NCBI GenBank assembly: GCA_032027145.1 | Contig: JAVSMP010000001.1 | Coordinates: 1,268,903 to 1,332,902, forward strand | Origin: Ignavibacterium sp. | Lineage (GTDB): Bacteria; Bacteroidota; Ignavibacteria; Ignavibacteriales; Ignavibacteriaceae | Direction of reading: 5' to 3' | Length of the DNA stretch: 64,000 nt | In this document: piece after piece, positions 1 to 7,921 of the stretch | Layout: each line of letters begins with the position of its first letter | How positions within the stretch are numbered: position 1 is the first letter of the stretch | Notes under the pieces: generated by a model | The model's input: only the letters and a program-made list of their open reading frames with translations | What the model was told of the DNA's origin: nothing | Database searches by the model: none | Program-made: the position numbers and the translations under genes

Positions 1-433
1 GTTTGGAAGTTTCATCTAACTGAACAAGAGGGCGTTCAGCAGTTACAATAATATCTCCTTCAAGTTGAACAGAAGCAGATTCCAGATTAAAATCAATTTG
101 TGTTGTTAGGTCTGCAATAATTTGAACGTTGTCCACAGTAATACTTCTGTACCCAACCATTGACGCTTTAACTGAATATCTTCCCGGTGTAATATTAATT
201 ATAAAATATTGACCATTAATATCACTTGCAGCACCTATAGTAGATCCAATGATTACAATGTTACAACCCGGGATTGGTTCACCAGTAACAGCATCTCTTA
301 CAATACCGGCTATCTTTCCCGTTGTACCGGCTTGTAAATTAGATACCGGTAAAAATACAGTAGTAAAGAAAACTAAAACGAATATTCTATATACTCGTTT
401 GAATGATATATATCTTCTCACGTTTAATGTCAT
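1..433 (-). CDS. TonB-dependent receptor, N-terminal part (partial at window edge)
   Basis: The gene starts with ATG at 431-433 on the minus strand and runs off the left edge, so only about 144 residues are visible. Residues 1-36 form a signal peptide: a basic start, the hydrophobic stretch FVLVFFTTVFLP, then LQAG. Next comes a carboxypeptidase-regulatory-like beta-sandwich domain (GKIAGIVRDAVTGEPIPG, then a D-x-N-G-x-Y turn, then GRYSVKASMVGYR). The visible part ends just after ITVTAERPLV-like text (IIVTAERPLV), which is the usual lead-in to the TonB box and plug domain. This order is typical of SusC-like and other TonB-dependent outer-membrane receptors of the Bacteroidota/Ignavibacteriota. 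The substrate cannot be told because plug and barrel are missing. Confidence 0.85.
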   Translation of the reverse strand, partial: MTLNVRRYISFKRVYRIFVLVFFTTVFLPVSNLQAGTTGKIAGIVRDAVTGEPIPGCNIVIIGSTIGAASDINGQYFIINITPGRYSVKASMVGYRSITVDNVQIIADLTTQIDFNLESASVQLEGDIIVTAERPLVQLDETSK

Positions 434-493
434 TTTAACTGTTAAGGTTTTAAAATTTTTTAAAGAACGCCCTATAAACTTTTAATAAAATTA

Positions 494-530
494 AGGTGCT
501 GACCTGATCAGGCAGCACCTGTTTTTTATA
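494..530 (-). terminator. Rho-independent terminator behind the T9SS protein gene
   Basis: AGGTGCTG at 494-501 pairs with CAGCACCT at 513-520, and the loop itself holds the palindrome CCTGATCAGG. T-rich runs flank it on both sides (GTTTTTT on plus; TTAATTTTATT on minus). It lies between the stop of the minus-strand gene ending at 581 and the receptor gene starting at 433, so it should end the upstream transcript. Confidence 0.7.
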
Positions 531-580
531 GTAATAAATTATTTCACTTTCATAATTCCTTTACATCAAATGAACAGGAA

Positions 581-2320
581 TTATTTAAGCATTAACATCT
601 TTTTGTTTATGACTACATTATTTGTTTGCAGTGAATAAATATATACTCCTGATCTAACCTGATTTCCTGCATTATTTAAACCATTCCAGCTTACACTATA
701 CTGTCCTGCTGATTGAAATTGAGAAACAAGAGTTTTAACTCTTTCACCTAAAATATCATAGATTATCAGTGAAACATTTCCTGCTTCTTTAATATTATAA
801 ATGATACTGGTTGAAGGGTTAAATGGATTAGGATAGTTTTGTGCTAAATAAAATTCTTCAGGTAGAGCAAAATCATATTTATCATCAATGGATGTAGTTG
901 ACTGAAGTTGTTTTATAACAATATTATCAAAATATCCCGGGATACCGCTGCTGCTTTGCTGAAAAGCATACAAGCCGAAACTTCCGGATGTGTTTCTTGT
1001 TGATGTTGTATCAACTATCGGACAGCCTGCTAAAAGTTGTCCGTCAAAATAACACCAGAAACTTGTTTCATTTGCACTTGTGTTTCTTACTTCTATCTTC
1101 ATTTTATGCCAGCCCGAAACTGTAGGGAATAATCCCGGATTATCAACTCCTTTGAAATCTTTATTGAATAAAGGAAGAAAAGTATTCGGATCAGATTTAC
1201 GTCCTGAAAAGTTGATTCTGTCATTGGTATCAAAATCTGCTCTTAGTTTATAAAAATCTTTACGTGTAGTATCAGCATAAACAACCAGTCCGGTATAAGC
1301 AGATAATGGCTCGTTAACATAACAATAAACATCAGCCTCAATAGAATAATTAGCTAAAGTAAAATCTCCGTTAAGAGCAGTAGCAGAACCGGTAAAAGAG
1401 CCGTCTAAATCCTGCAGATGACCTAAGAAATTTCCACCGCCAGTTAAAGCAGAAGGTGCATTTGCCATTGGTGCAGCAACAACAGTTTCTTCAGGCAAAC
1501 CTGTGCTCGGATTTGGATAATAAAACCATCCTGCATTTGCTGTACCTGATTCGAAATCCTCCGAATAAAGTATGGTTGGAAGTTCTTCAACAACAATATT
1601 ATCAAAATATCCCGGGATACCGCTGCTGCTTTGCTGAAAAGCATACAAGCCGAAACTTCCGGATGTGTTTCTTGTTGATGTTGTATCAACTATCGGACAG
1701 CCTGCTAAAAGTTGTCCGTCAAAATAACACCAGAAACTTGTTTCATTTGCACTTGTGTTTCTTACTTCTATCTTCATTTTATGCCAGCCCGAAACTGTAG
1801 GGAATAATCCCGGATTATCAACTCCTTTGAAATCTTTATTGAATAAAGGAAGAAAAGTATTCGGATCAGATTTACGTCCTGAAAAGTTGATTCTGTCATT
1901 GGTATCAAAATCTGCTCTTAGTTTATAAAAATCTTTACGTGTAGTATCAGCATAAACAACCAGTCCGGTATAAGCAGATAATGGCTCGTTAACATAACAA
2001 TAAACATCAGCCTCAATAGAATAATTAGCTAAAGTAAAATCTCCGTTAAGAGCAGTAGCAGAACCGGTAAAAGAGCCGTCTAAATCCTGCAGATGACCTA
2101 AGAAATTTCCACCGCCAGTTAAAGCAGAAGGTGCATTTGCCATTGGTGCAGCAACAACAGTTTCTTCAGGCAAACCTGTGCTCGGATTTGGATAATAAAA
2201 CCATCCTGCATTTGCTGTACCTGATTCGAAATCCTCGCTATAAATTATCTGAGCATAGAAATCAGTCGAAAGAAATAGTATAAATAGTACGTAGAAAAGT
2301 AAAACATTACCTCTCCTCAT
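581..2320 (-). CDS. Secreted protein with two identical beta-sandwich modules and a type IX secretion sorting domain
   Basis: This 579-residue protein has an N-terminal signal peptide (about residues 1-24) and then two copies of a roughly 215-residue module. Each runs from YSEDFESG to GIPGYFDNIV and looks like a concanavalin/LamG-type beta sandwich (GWHKMKIEVRN, FWCYFDGQLL, GSFGLYAFQ). The two copies are identical in protein and DNA and are separated by only 30 bp. The last 80 or so residues are a Por/T9SS sorting domain (AQNYPNPFNPSTSIIYNI, IYDILGERVKTL, GVYIYSLQTNN), so the protein should cross the outer membrane by the type IX system and be anchored or released. A consensus-like promoter and a strong GGAGG site precede the gene, which suggests high expression. 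The ligand is unknown. Confidence 0.85.
   Translation of the reverse strand: MRRGNVLLFYVLFILFLSTDFYAQIIYSEDFESGTANAGWFYYPNPSTGLPEETVVAAPMANAPSALTGGGNFLGHLQDLDGSFTGSATALNGDFTLANYSIEADVYCYVNEPLSAYTGLVVYADTTRKDFYKLRADFDTNDRINFSGRKSDPNTFLPLFNKDFKGVDNPGLFPTVSGWHKMKIEVRNTSANETSFWCYFDGQLLAGCPIVDTTSTRNTSGSFGLYAFQQSSSGIPGYFDNIVVEELPTILYSEDFESGTANAGWFYYPNPSTGLPEETVVAAPMANAPSALTGGGNFLGHLQDLDGSFTGSATALNGDFTLANYSIEADVYCYVNEPLSAYTGLVVYADTTRKDFYKLRADFDTNDRINFSGRKSDPNTFLPLFNKDFKGVDNPGLFPTVSGWHKMKIEVRNTSANETSFWCYFDGQLLAGCPIVDTTSTRNTSGSFGLYAFQQSSSGIPGYFDNIVIKQLQSTTSIDDKYDFALPEEFYLAQNYPNPFNPSTSIIYNIKEAGNVSLIIYDILGERVKTLVSQFQSAGQYSVSWNGLNNAGNQVRSGVYIYSLQTNNVVINKKMLMLK
917..1561. repeat. Tandem 645-bp direct repeat, copy 1
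   Basis: This stretch is identical by eye to 1592-2236, with an offset of exactly 675 bp, which is 225 codons, so the reading frame is kept. It encodes one beta-sandwich module of the T9SS protein. The 30 bp between copies differ from the flanking DNA and encode a short linker. Confidence 0.95.
1592..2236. repeat. Tandem 645-bp direct repeat, copy 2
   Basis: Second copy of the repeat at 917-1561. Identity ends at 2236, where the copies differ (C versus G at 1562/2237). No silent difference was found, which points to a very recent duplication, ongoing homogenisation, or an assembly effect. Confidence 0.95.
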
Positions 2321-2352
2321 AGTAACCTCCGATTAGTTAAATAGTTTAAGCA

Positions 2353-2381
2353 ATAATATCAAAATTTAATCTTCGTGTCAA
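2353..2381 (-). promoter_or_regulatory. Sigma-70-like promoter of the T9SS protein gene
   Basis: On the minus strand TTGACA (2376-2381) and TATTAT (2353-2358) are separated by 17 bp, the ideal spacing. The expected start lies near 2346, about 25 nt before the start codon, with a CGGAGG Shine-Dalgarno site near 2326-2331. This is far closer to the classical consensus than other upstream regions here. The assignment rests on sequence only. Confidence 0.6.
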
Positions 2382-2596
2382 TAAAAATTATGTGATATCT
2401 CAATGATGCAAAATGAGTTAGTAATAGTTCAACTCCAGCAAAGTTGAGTTAAGTATAGTTGATCAATAATATAAGTAACTGAGAGATAACCATCTCTTTA
2501 TCAACAGCAAAATATTAAATCAAATACAATTCAATATAAAGGTTTTCTGAATAACAGATGATGTTATAAATAACAAATAGCTTTTGATTTATTACA

Positions 2597-3370
2597 CTAT
2601 CGTGTTACAAGAATCCATGAGAAAGAAGAGTCTTTTCCAAAAAAATAATTGGTAAGTCTATTCTTTATAGTATTTGGGTTAAAGAGTAATTCATATCTGA
2701 AGTATCTGAATTCATCCATCGAATGGTGAAAGTAATATGAAGCCATTTCCGGTACCCCGATAGAAGTAAAATGCTTTAATGATTTGTTTTTATTTATCAT
2801 TAATTCATTGCTGCTGAAAAATGGTGTGTCAATGATGTGCACTTCTCCATAGGTTTTAGAGATCAAAAAAAGCTCTTTCAGTAGCCTATCCAGCTTCTTA
2901 AAGTAGGGCAAAGAAGAGTTGAGTATTATTAAATTAAAAGTATCTGTCGGAAGTGATGATGTTAAGATATCTCCGTGAATAAAGTGGACATTCTCACGGT
3001 TAAAAAGCCGGGCAGCTTTTTCAAGCTCTGTAATAACTATATCTATTCCAAAATATTCATGATCAAATTCTTTAGCAAGCTGACCTATCAGCCAGCCGTT
3101 GCCGCAGCCAACATCAAGAATATTAAGTCTTTTACTTTTTTTTGAAAGATAATCTCTTAATCTCAAAAATGAAGTGGTACGGATTTCCCATTCTGATTTA
3201 TGAGGATTTCTTTGCGAAGCATAAGGCAGCAGCTTTACTTCGTCATCATTATAAATTCTCTTATCCTTTTTTAGATATACAGAAAACACTTTTTCTAAAG
3301 AAGGATCTACATCTGGTAACTGAATTATACCATTTGAATTCTTCTTTTTCTTTAAATCATCAAGTATCAT
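2597..3370 (-). CDS. Class I SAM-dependent methyltransferase
   Basis: A 257-residue protein. Motif I is plain at about residues 85-100 (NILDVGCGNGWLIGQLA), followed by a motif II-like acidic strand (YFGIDIV), a motif III-like segment (NVHFIHGDIL) and the post-motif strand FNLIILNSSLPYF. This is the methyltransferase type 11/25 fold, about the usual length for the class. The substrate cannot be read from the sequence. It stands alone, divergent from iorA across 162 bp, so a shared regulatory region is possible. The N terminus (residues 1-60) does not match anything I know. Confidence 0.8.
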   Translation of the reverse strand: MILDDLKKKKNSNGIIQLPDVDPSLEKVFSVYLKKDKRIYNDDEVKLLPYASQRNPHKSEWEIRTTSFLRLRDYLSKKSKRLNILDVGCGNGWLIGQLAKEFDHEYFGIDIVITELEKAARLFNRENVHFIHGDILTSSLPTDTFNLIILNSSLPYFKKLDRLLKELFLISKTYGEVHIIDTPFFSSNELMINKNKSLKHFTSIGVPEMASYYFHHSMDEFRYFRYELLFNPNTIKNRLTNYFFGKDSSFSWILVTR

Positions 3371-3532
3371 TAAATAAAACTATCTTTTTAGCAAAGATAA
3401 GAATGATATTTTACAATAAGTGCATTAAGAAGCACCTAATTAAGTATTTTGCGGGCAGGAAAACAGAAATCATTTCCGTATTTTTGTATATCAGATTTTG
3501 GAAATTTTCTATTCTGAAAAAGAAAGAGAGGA

Positions 3533-5155
3533 ATGATGGAAAAGATATTATTATTGGGCGCTGAGGCTATTGCACAAGGCGCTATTGATGGGGGAATGTC
3601 TGGTATTTACGCATATCCCGGAACCCCATCCACTGAAATAACTGAATATGTTCAAAATAACAAAATTGCAATTGAAAGAAATCTGCACAGACTTTGGTCT
3701 GCAAACGAAAAAACAGCAATGGAAGCCGGACTTGGAATGAGTTATGCCGGTAAACGTGCAATGGTTTGTATGAAGCATGTTGGATTAAATGTTGCTGCTG
3801 ATGCTTTTATTAACTCGGCTATTACAGGAGTTAATGGCGGTCTGATTGTAACAGTTGCTGATGATCCTTCAATGCATTCATCCCAGAACGAACAGGATTC
3901 CCGGTTCTTCGGAAAGTTTGCTATGATACCAATCTTTGAACCTTCAAATCAACAGGAAGCTTACGAAATGGCTTATGAAGGGTTTGAATTGTCTGAGAAA
4001 CTTAAAGTGCCGGTTTTACTGAGAATAACAACCAGGTTATCACACTCCAGAGCTGGTATTGAAAGACGACCTTTGAAACCGGAAAATAAATTAAGCTATC
4101 CACAAGATCCGGTTCAGTTTGTTCTGCTGCCCGCAAATGCAAGAAAAAGATATAAGGGTTTGCTTGGTCTGCAATCTTTAATGGAGCAGAAATCAGAGCA
4201 GTCATCGTTTAATACTTATTATCCTGCCAGAAATAAATCAATAGGAATTATTGCCTGCGGAATTTCATTCAATTATCTGATGGAAAATTTTCCTGACAGA
4301 ATGTTTCCTAATCCTGTTTTACAAATTGGTCAATATCCATTACCGTTCGAAAAAATCGAGAAGATAGTAAATGAGTGTGAGCAAATTATTGTATTAGAAG
4401 ATGGTTATCCTTTTGTAGAAGAAATGTTAAAAGGATTTTTAGATCGAAGTAATAAGATCAGAGGAAGGCTGGATGGCACAATTCCGCGTGACGGAGAATT
4501 GAATCCTGATTTAGTTGCAAAAGCTCTCGGCAAAGAAGTAAAGTCGGGTATGAAAATACCTGCAATTGTAGCCAATCGCCCGCCTGAACTTTGTGCAGGC
4601 TGCAGCCATCGTGATATTTACAATGCACTTAATGAAACAATGAAAGAGTTTGGCAAGCAGAAAGTTTTTTCTGATATTGGATGCTATACCCTTGGCGCTC
4701 TTCCACCCTGGAATTCAATTAATTCCTGTGTTGACATGGGTGCATCAATTACAATGGCTAAAGGTGCAGCAGATGCCGGTGTTCGTCCGTCTATTGCTGT
4801 AATTGGCGACTCTACTTTTACTCATAGCGGAATGACTGCTCTGCTTGATTGTGTTTTTGAAAACGCTCCTGTTACCGTAATAATTTCCGATAACGCAGTT
4901 GCAGGAATGACTGGAGGACAAGATTCACCGGCAACAGGTAAACTTGAAGAAATATGCATTGGACTTGGTGTGAAACCAGAACACGTTAGAATACTTACTC
5001 CATTGCCAAAGTATCACGATGAAATGGTGAAGATACTGCGGGAGGAGATTATGTATGATGGTGTGTCTGTAATAATTTCAAGAAGAGAATGCATTCAAAC
5101 TGCAAGCAGAACCAAACGTGAGCAGAAAGCGAAAACAGAGGAGGTTGTTAAATGA
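3533..5155 (+). CDS. iorA: Indolepyruvate ferredoxin oxidoreductase, alpha subunit (form without the C-terminal ferredoxin domain)
   Basis: IorA, with IorB, oxidatively decarboxylates aryl pyruvates (indolepyruvate, phenylpyruvate) to aryl-acetyl-CoA with ferredoxin as acceptor. Residues 1-190 hold the pyrimidine-binding domain (AYPGTPSTEITEY). The TPP-binding domain follows from about residue 350 (ELCAGCSHRDIYNAL, FSDIGCYTLGALPPWN, then GDSTFTHSGMTALLD and the D/N metal site in IISDNAVAGMTGG). The protein ends at 540 residues after RRECIQTASRTKREQ. The two [4Fe-4S] clusters of the roughly 600-residue long form are absent. Two start codons, 3533 and 3536, sit right behind GAGAGGA; the second is spaced slightly better. 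A TATTTTTG box at 3479-3486 could be a Bacteroidota-type minus-7 element. iorB overlaps by 4 bp. Confidence 0.9.
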   Translation: MMEKILLLGAEAIAQGAIDGGMSGIYAYPGTPSTEITEYVQNNKIAIERNLHRLWSANEKTAMEAGLGMSYAGKRAMVCMKHVGLNVAADAFINSAITGVNGGLIVTVADDPSMHSSQNEQDSRFFGKFAMIPIFEPSNQQEAYEMAYEGFELSEKLKVPVLLRITTRLSHSRAGIERRPLKPENKLSYPQDPVQFVLLPANARKRYKGLLGLQSLMEQKSEQSSFNTYYPARNKSIGIIACGISFNYLMENFPDRMFPNPVLQIGQYPLPFEKIEKIVNECEQIIVLEDGYPFVEEMLKGFLDRSNKIRGRLDGTIPRDGELNPDLVAKALGKEVKSGMKIPAIVANRPPELCAGCSHRDIYNALNETMKEFGKQKVFSDIGCYTLGALPPWNSINSCVDMGASITMAKGAADAGVRPSIAVIGDSTFTHSGMTALLDCVFENAPVTVIISDNAVAGMTGGQDSPATGKLEEICIGLGVKPEHVRILTPLPKYHDEMVKILREEIMYDGVSVIISRRECIQTASRTKREQKAKTEEVVK

Positions 5156-5736
5156 AATCAGATATAATATTATCAGGAGTTGGGGGACAGGGAATCCTCT
5201 CAATTGCAGCAGTGGTTGGGATGGCTGCTTTAGAAAACCAGCTCTACTTAAAACAAGCTGAAGTGCATGGAATGAGTCAGCGAGGCGGAGCTGTTCAATC
5301 TCATTTAAGAATTTCAGAAAGAGAAATTGCTAGTGATCTTATTCCTCAGGGCAGTGCAGATATAATAATTTCTGTTGAGCCGATGGAATCTTTGCGATAT
5401 CTGCCGTGGTTATCTGAAAATGGATGGCTTGTTACTAATTCAACACCGTTTGTTAATATCCCTGATTATCCTGACTTAAATGAATTACTTGCTGAAATTG
5501 AAAAACTGCCGAAAAAAATTGTTCTTAATGCTGATGAAATTGCACGCCAAATAAAATCACCAAGATCATCAAATATGGTTATACTTGGTGCGGCATCTCC
5601 ATTTATTGATATTCCTTATCAATCACTTGAAAATGGAATTAGAAAAATCTTTGAGAGAAAAGGTGAGAAAGTCGTTCAGCTAAATATTGACGCATTAAAT
5701 GCAGGAAGAGATTTTTCGATAGCAAATAAAAAGTAA
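5152..5736 (+). CDS. iorB: Indolepyruvate ferredoxin oxidoreductase, beta subunit
   Basis: A 194-residue gamma-type 2-oxoacid oxidoreductase domain, the normal size for IorB. It opens with DIILSGVGGQGILSIAAVVG, the glycine-rich CoA-domain signature, followed by EVHGMSQRGGAVQSHLRI, a strongly conserved pair with that signature. The ATG overlaps the TGA of iorA (ATGA), so the two subunits are probably translationally coupled. Cytoplasmic enzyme of aromatic amino-acid breakdown or, when run in reverse, synthesis. Confidence 0.92.
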   Translation: MKSDIILSGVGGQGILSIAAVVGMAALENQLYLKQAEVHGMSQRGGAVQSHLRISEREIASDLIPQGSADIIISVEPMESLRYLPWLSENGWLVTNSTPFVNIPDYPDLNELLAEIEKLPKKIVLNADEIARQIKSPRSSNMVILGAASPFIDIPYQSLENGIRKIFERKGEKVVQLNIDALNAGRDFSIANKK

Positions 5737-5753
5737 TTTAGTTTTTAATGCTT

Positions 5754-5779
5754 AGTCGCAGAAAATTTACTCTGCGACT
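5754..5779. terminator. Hairpin between convergent iorB and pepP genes
   Basis: AGTCGCAGA (5754-5762) pairs perfectly with TCTGCGACT (5771-5779) across an 8-nt loop. The following bases (TTGCATTT) are only moderately T-rich, so it may serve as a weak, possibly bidirectional terminator between the two convergent genes. Confidence 0.55.
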
Positions 5780-5805
5780 TTGCATTTCAGTATAGTAAAC
5801 AGCTT

Positions 5806-7194
5806 TTAAGATTTTGCCCATGCTTCTACATCATCAGCTTCCTTAGGAATAGGTCGTCCAAGTACTTTATATCCAGTTTGTGTAACTAAAATGTTATCCT
5901 CTATTCTTATCCCGCCAAAATCTCTATACTCTTCAACTTTATCATAATTAATAAAGTTTTTAAACTTCTTTTGAGATTTCCAAAGGTCTATAAGTTCGGG
6001 AATAAAATAAATCCCTGGTTCACAGGTAAACACATATCCTGGTTTAAGTTCTTTACCTAATCTTAAATAAGCTAATCCAAATTGATTGCTCCTTTTGGTG
6101 ATATTATCATATCCGACATAATCCTCGCCAAGATTTTCCATATCGTGAACATCAAGCCCCATCATATGCCCTAAGCCGTGAGGCATAAATAAAGCATGAG
6201 CACCGGCTTTAACAGCCGAATTAAGATCGCCCTTCATCAAACCTAACTGAGATAAACCGGCAGCAATTATTTTGGCGGCAGTCAAATGGACATCAATATG
6301 TTTTACATCCGGTTTAATCATATTTATTGCATTTTTTTGTGCGGTAAGCACTATCTCATAAATCTCTTTTTGCTTATAAGAGAACTTTCCGCCAATAGGA
6401 GTCGTTCGTGTAATATCACTGGCATAATGCAGCAGCGATTCTGCACCTGCATCACAAACTAACAGATCACCTTCTTTTAATACATTTCCATGATAATGAT
6501 TGTGCAGAGTTTGTCCGTTTTTAGAAACAATAGAATGGAATGAGACTCCATTTCCAATTGAAAGTGCAATACCTTCAATTGCACCTGCGATATCTCTCTC
6601 GATAACTCCGGGTTTTGCCATACGCATAGCAGTTGTATGCATCTGATAAGCAATTTCCATCGCATATTCTATTTCAGCAATTTCTTCTTCAGCTTTTATT
6701 GATCTTTGTGCAACCACTGCTTCAATTAATTTTTTAGAAGACTTATTTTTTAACCGATTTGGATTTTCATCAAGCAGGTCGGATAGTTTAAGAATTTGTT
6801 CAGCTCTGTAAGGCGGCAGAAAATGGATTTTGGATTGTTTTTTCTTTTTTGATTTTAAGAATTTTTTCAACTCATCAACTGGTTTTGAATACTCTATCCC
6901 TGTTAGTCCGGCAAGTTCTGCAAGTTTTGGCTGAGGTCCCATCCAAATAGTATCTTCAACTGTAAACTCATAACCAAATAAATATTCTTTGTTATCATCA
7001 AGATCAATCAGTCCGGTTATCCCCGGGATATCAATTCCAAAGTAATAAAGAAAAGAGCTGTCTTGTCTGAACTTATAGGTATTGCCGGCATAGTTCATTG
7101 TTGCTTCATCATTACCAGGGAAAAACAAAATTCCGTTTTTAAATTTATTCTTTAACTCGTTTCTTCTATCAATATAAACCTGTTTATCAAACAT
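5806..7194 (-). CDS. pepP: Xaa-Pro aminopeptidase (aminopeptidase P family, M24B)
   Basis: A 462-residue cytoplasmic metallopeptidase that removes an N-terminal residue next to proline. The N-terminal AMP_N domain (residues 1-130; FPGNDEATMNYAGNTY, SFLYYFGIDIPG) is followed by the pita-bread catalytic domain. All five metal ligands can be read: two Asp (VCDAGAES and HYASDITRTTP), the His in MPHGLGHMMGLDVHD, and two Glu (FTCEPGIYF and GGIRIEDNILVT). The length is normal for PepP. It stands as a single gene between the iorAB cluster and the chemoreceptors. Confidence 0.92.
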   Translation of the reverse strand: MFDKQVYIDRRNELKNKFKNGILFFPGNDEATMNYAGNTYKFRQDSSFLYYFGIDIPGITGLIDLDDNKEYLFGYEFTVEDTIWMGPQPKLAELAGLTGIEYSKPVDELKKFLKSKKKKQSKIHFLPPYRAEQILKLSDLLDENPNRLKNKSSKKLIEAVVAQRSIKAEEEIAEIEYAMEIAYQMHTTAMRMAKPGVIERDIAGAIEGIALSIGNGVSFHSIVSKNGQTLHNHYHGNVLKEGDLLVCDAGAESLLHYASDITRTTPIGGKFSYKQKEIYEIVLTAQKNAINMIKPDVKHIDVHLTAAKIIAAGLSQLGLMKGDLNSAVKAGAHALFMPHGLGHMMGLDVHDMENLGEDYVGYDNITKRSNQFGLAYLRLGKELKPGYVFTCEPGIYFIPELIDLWKSQKKFKNFINYDKVEEYRDFGGIRIEDNILVTQTGYKVLGRPIPKEADDVEAWAKS

Positions 7195-7308
7195 AAGTCA
7201 CCTTAAAATAATTATTACAAATATGTTAATGTAAAATTATGTAATAATTAGATGGATTTCCAGAATGTGTTTTGTCATTTTAACCTGATCAGAATAAGAG
7301 GCAATTAG

Positions 7309-7921
7309 AAAAAAAGGCAGCCTCCCCTTGGCTGCCTCAATAGATATATTAAGAGTGTATTAACTTTCCGTTTTGTCTCACTGCAAAATGGCTTGTTGAA
7401 CTATCAACCTTAAACTGAGCAATTAACTCCTGCAGATTTAATGTTAATCTGTTCAGGTCTTCCGAAGCGTGTGCAATCTGCTGTAATCCGCTTGCACTTT
7501 GCTGTGTTACACTGCTAATTGATTCGATGTTTTTACTTATCTGCTCAGCAGCGCTGGATTGCTCTTCGCTTGCGGCAGCTACCTGTCCTATAACATCTGC
7601 AACTTTATTATTTTCAATACTTATTTCATTTAATACTATACCAACCTCTTCTGTAAGCTTCATTCCAAGTTCAACAGCAGTTTTAGCTTCAATCATTGAT
7701 TCATCAGCATCTTTAGCTTCTCTTTGAATCATCTTGATCATATCAGCAATTTCCTTTGTTGCTTTAGTAGTACGTTCAGCAAGTTTTCTAACCTCATCAG
7801 CAACAACAGCAAATCCTCTGCCTTGTTCGCCAGCTCTTGCAGCTTCAATTGCAGCATTAAGAGCTAAAAGGTTGGTTTGATCTGCGATGTCATTTATTAC
7901 CTGTGTTATTTCTCCTATCTG
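7309..7921. repeat. Direct repeat of about 613 bp shared by two chemoreceptor genes, copy 1
   Basis: Identical by eye to 10043-10655 at a constant offset of 2734 bp. It covers the terminator, the stop codon and the last 190 or so codons of the receptor. Identity breaks at 7922 (A against G), but a further patch of near identity lies at about 8050-8170. Confidence 0.93.
7311..7338 (-). terminator. Terminator of the first chemoreceptor gene
   Basis: On the minus strand AGGCAGCC and GGCTGCCT form an 8-bp GC-rich stem around a short AAGGGGA loop, directly followed by TTTTTTT. It lies 11-38 nt beyond the stop codon at 7349. The same hairpin is copied at 10043-10072. Confidence 0.85.

Noticed and set aside
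249-485. Plus-strand ORF opposite the TonB-dependent receptor start
   Set aside because: The minus-strand frame has a signal peptide and a clear carboxypeptidase-regulatory-like domain; the plus frame has no recognisable features.
1444-1800. Overlapping ORFs on both strands inside the duplicated T9SS gene
   Set aside because: They are open only because of codon bias in the real frame; the 579-residue frame has domains, signal peptide, promoter and ribosome site.
5041-5155. Frameshift that might have removed the ferredoxin domain of iorA
   Set aside because: iorB starts in overlap with the iorA stop codon, so there is no leftover coding DNA for a ferredoxin domain.
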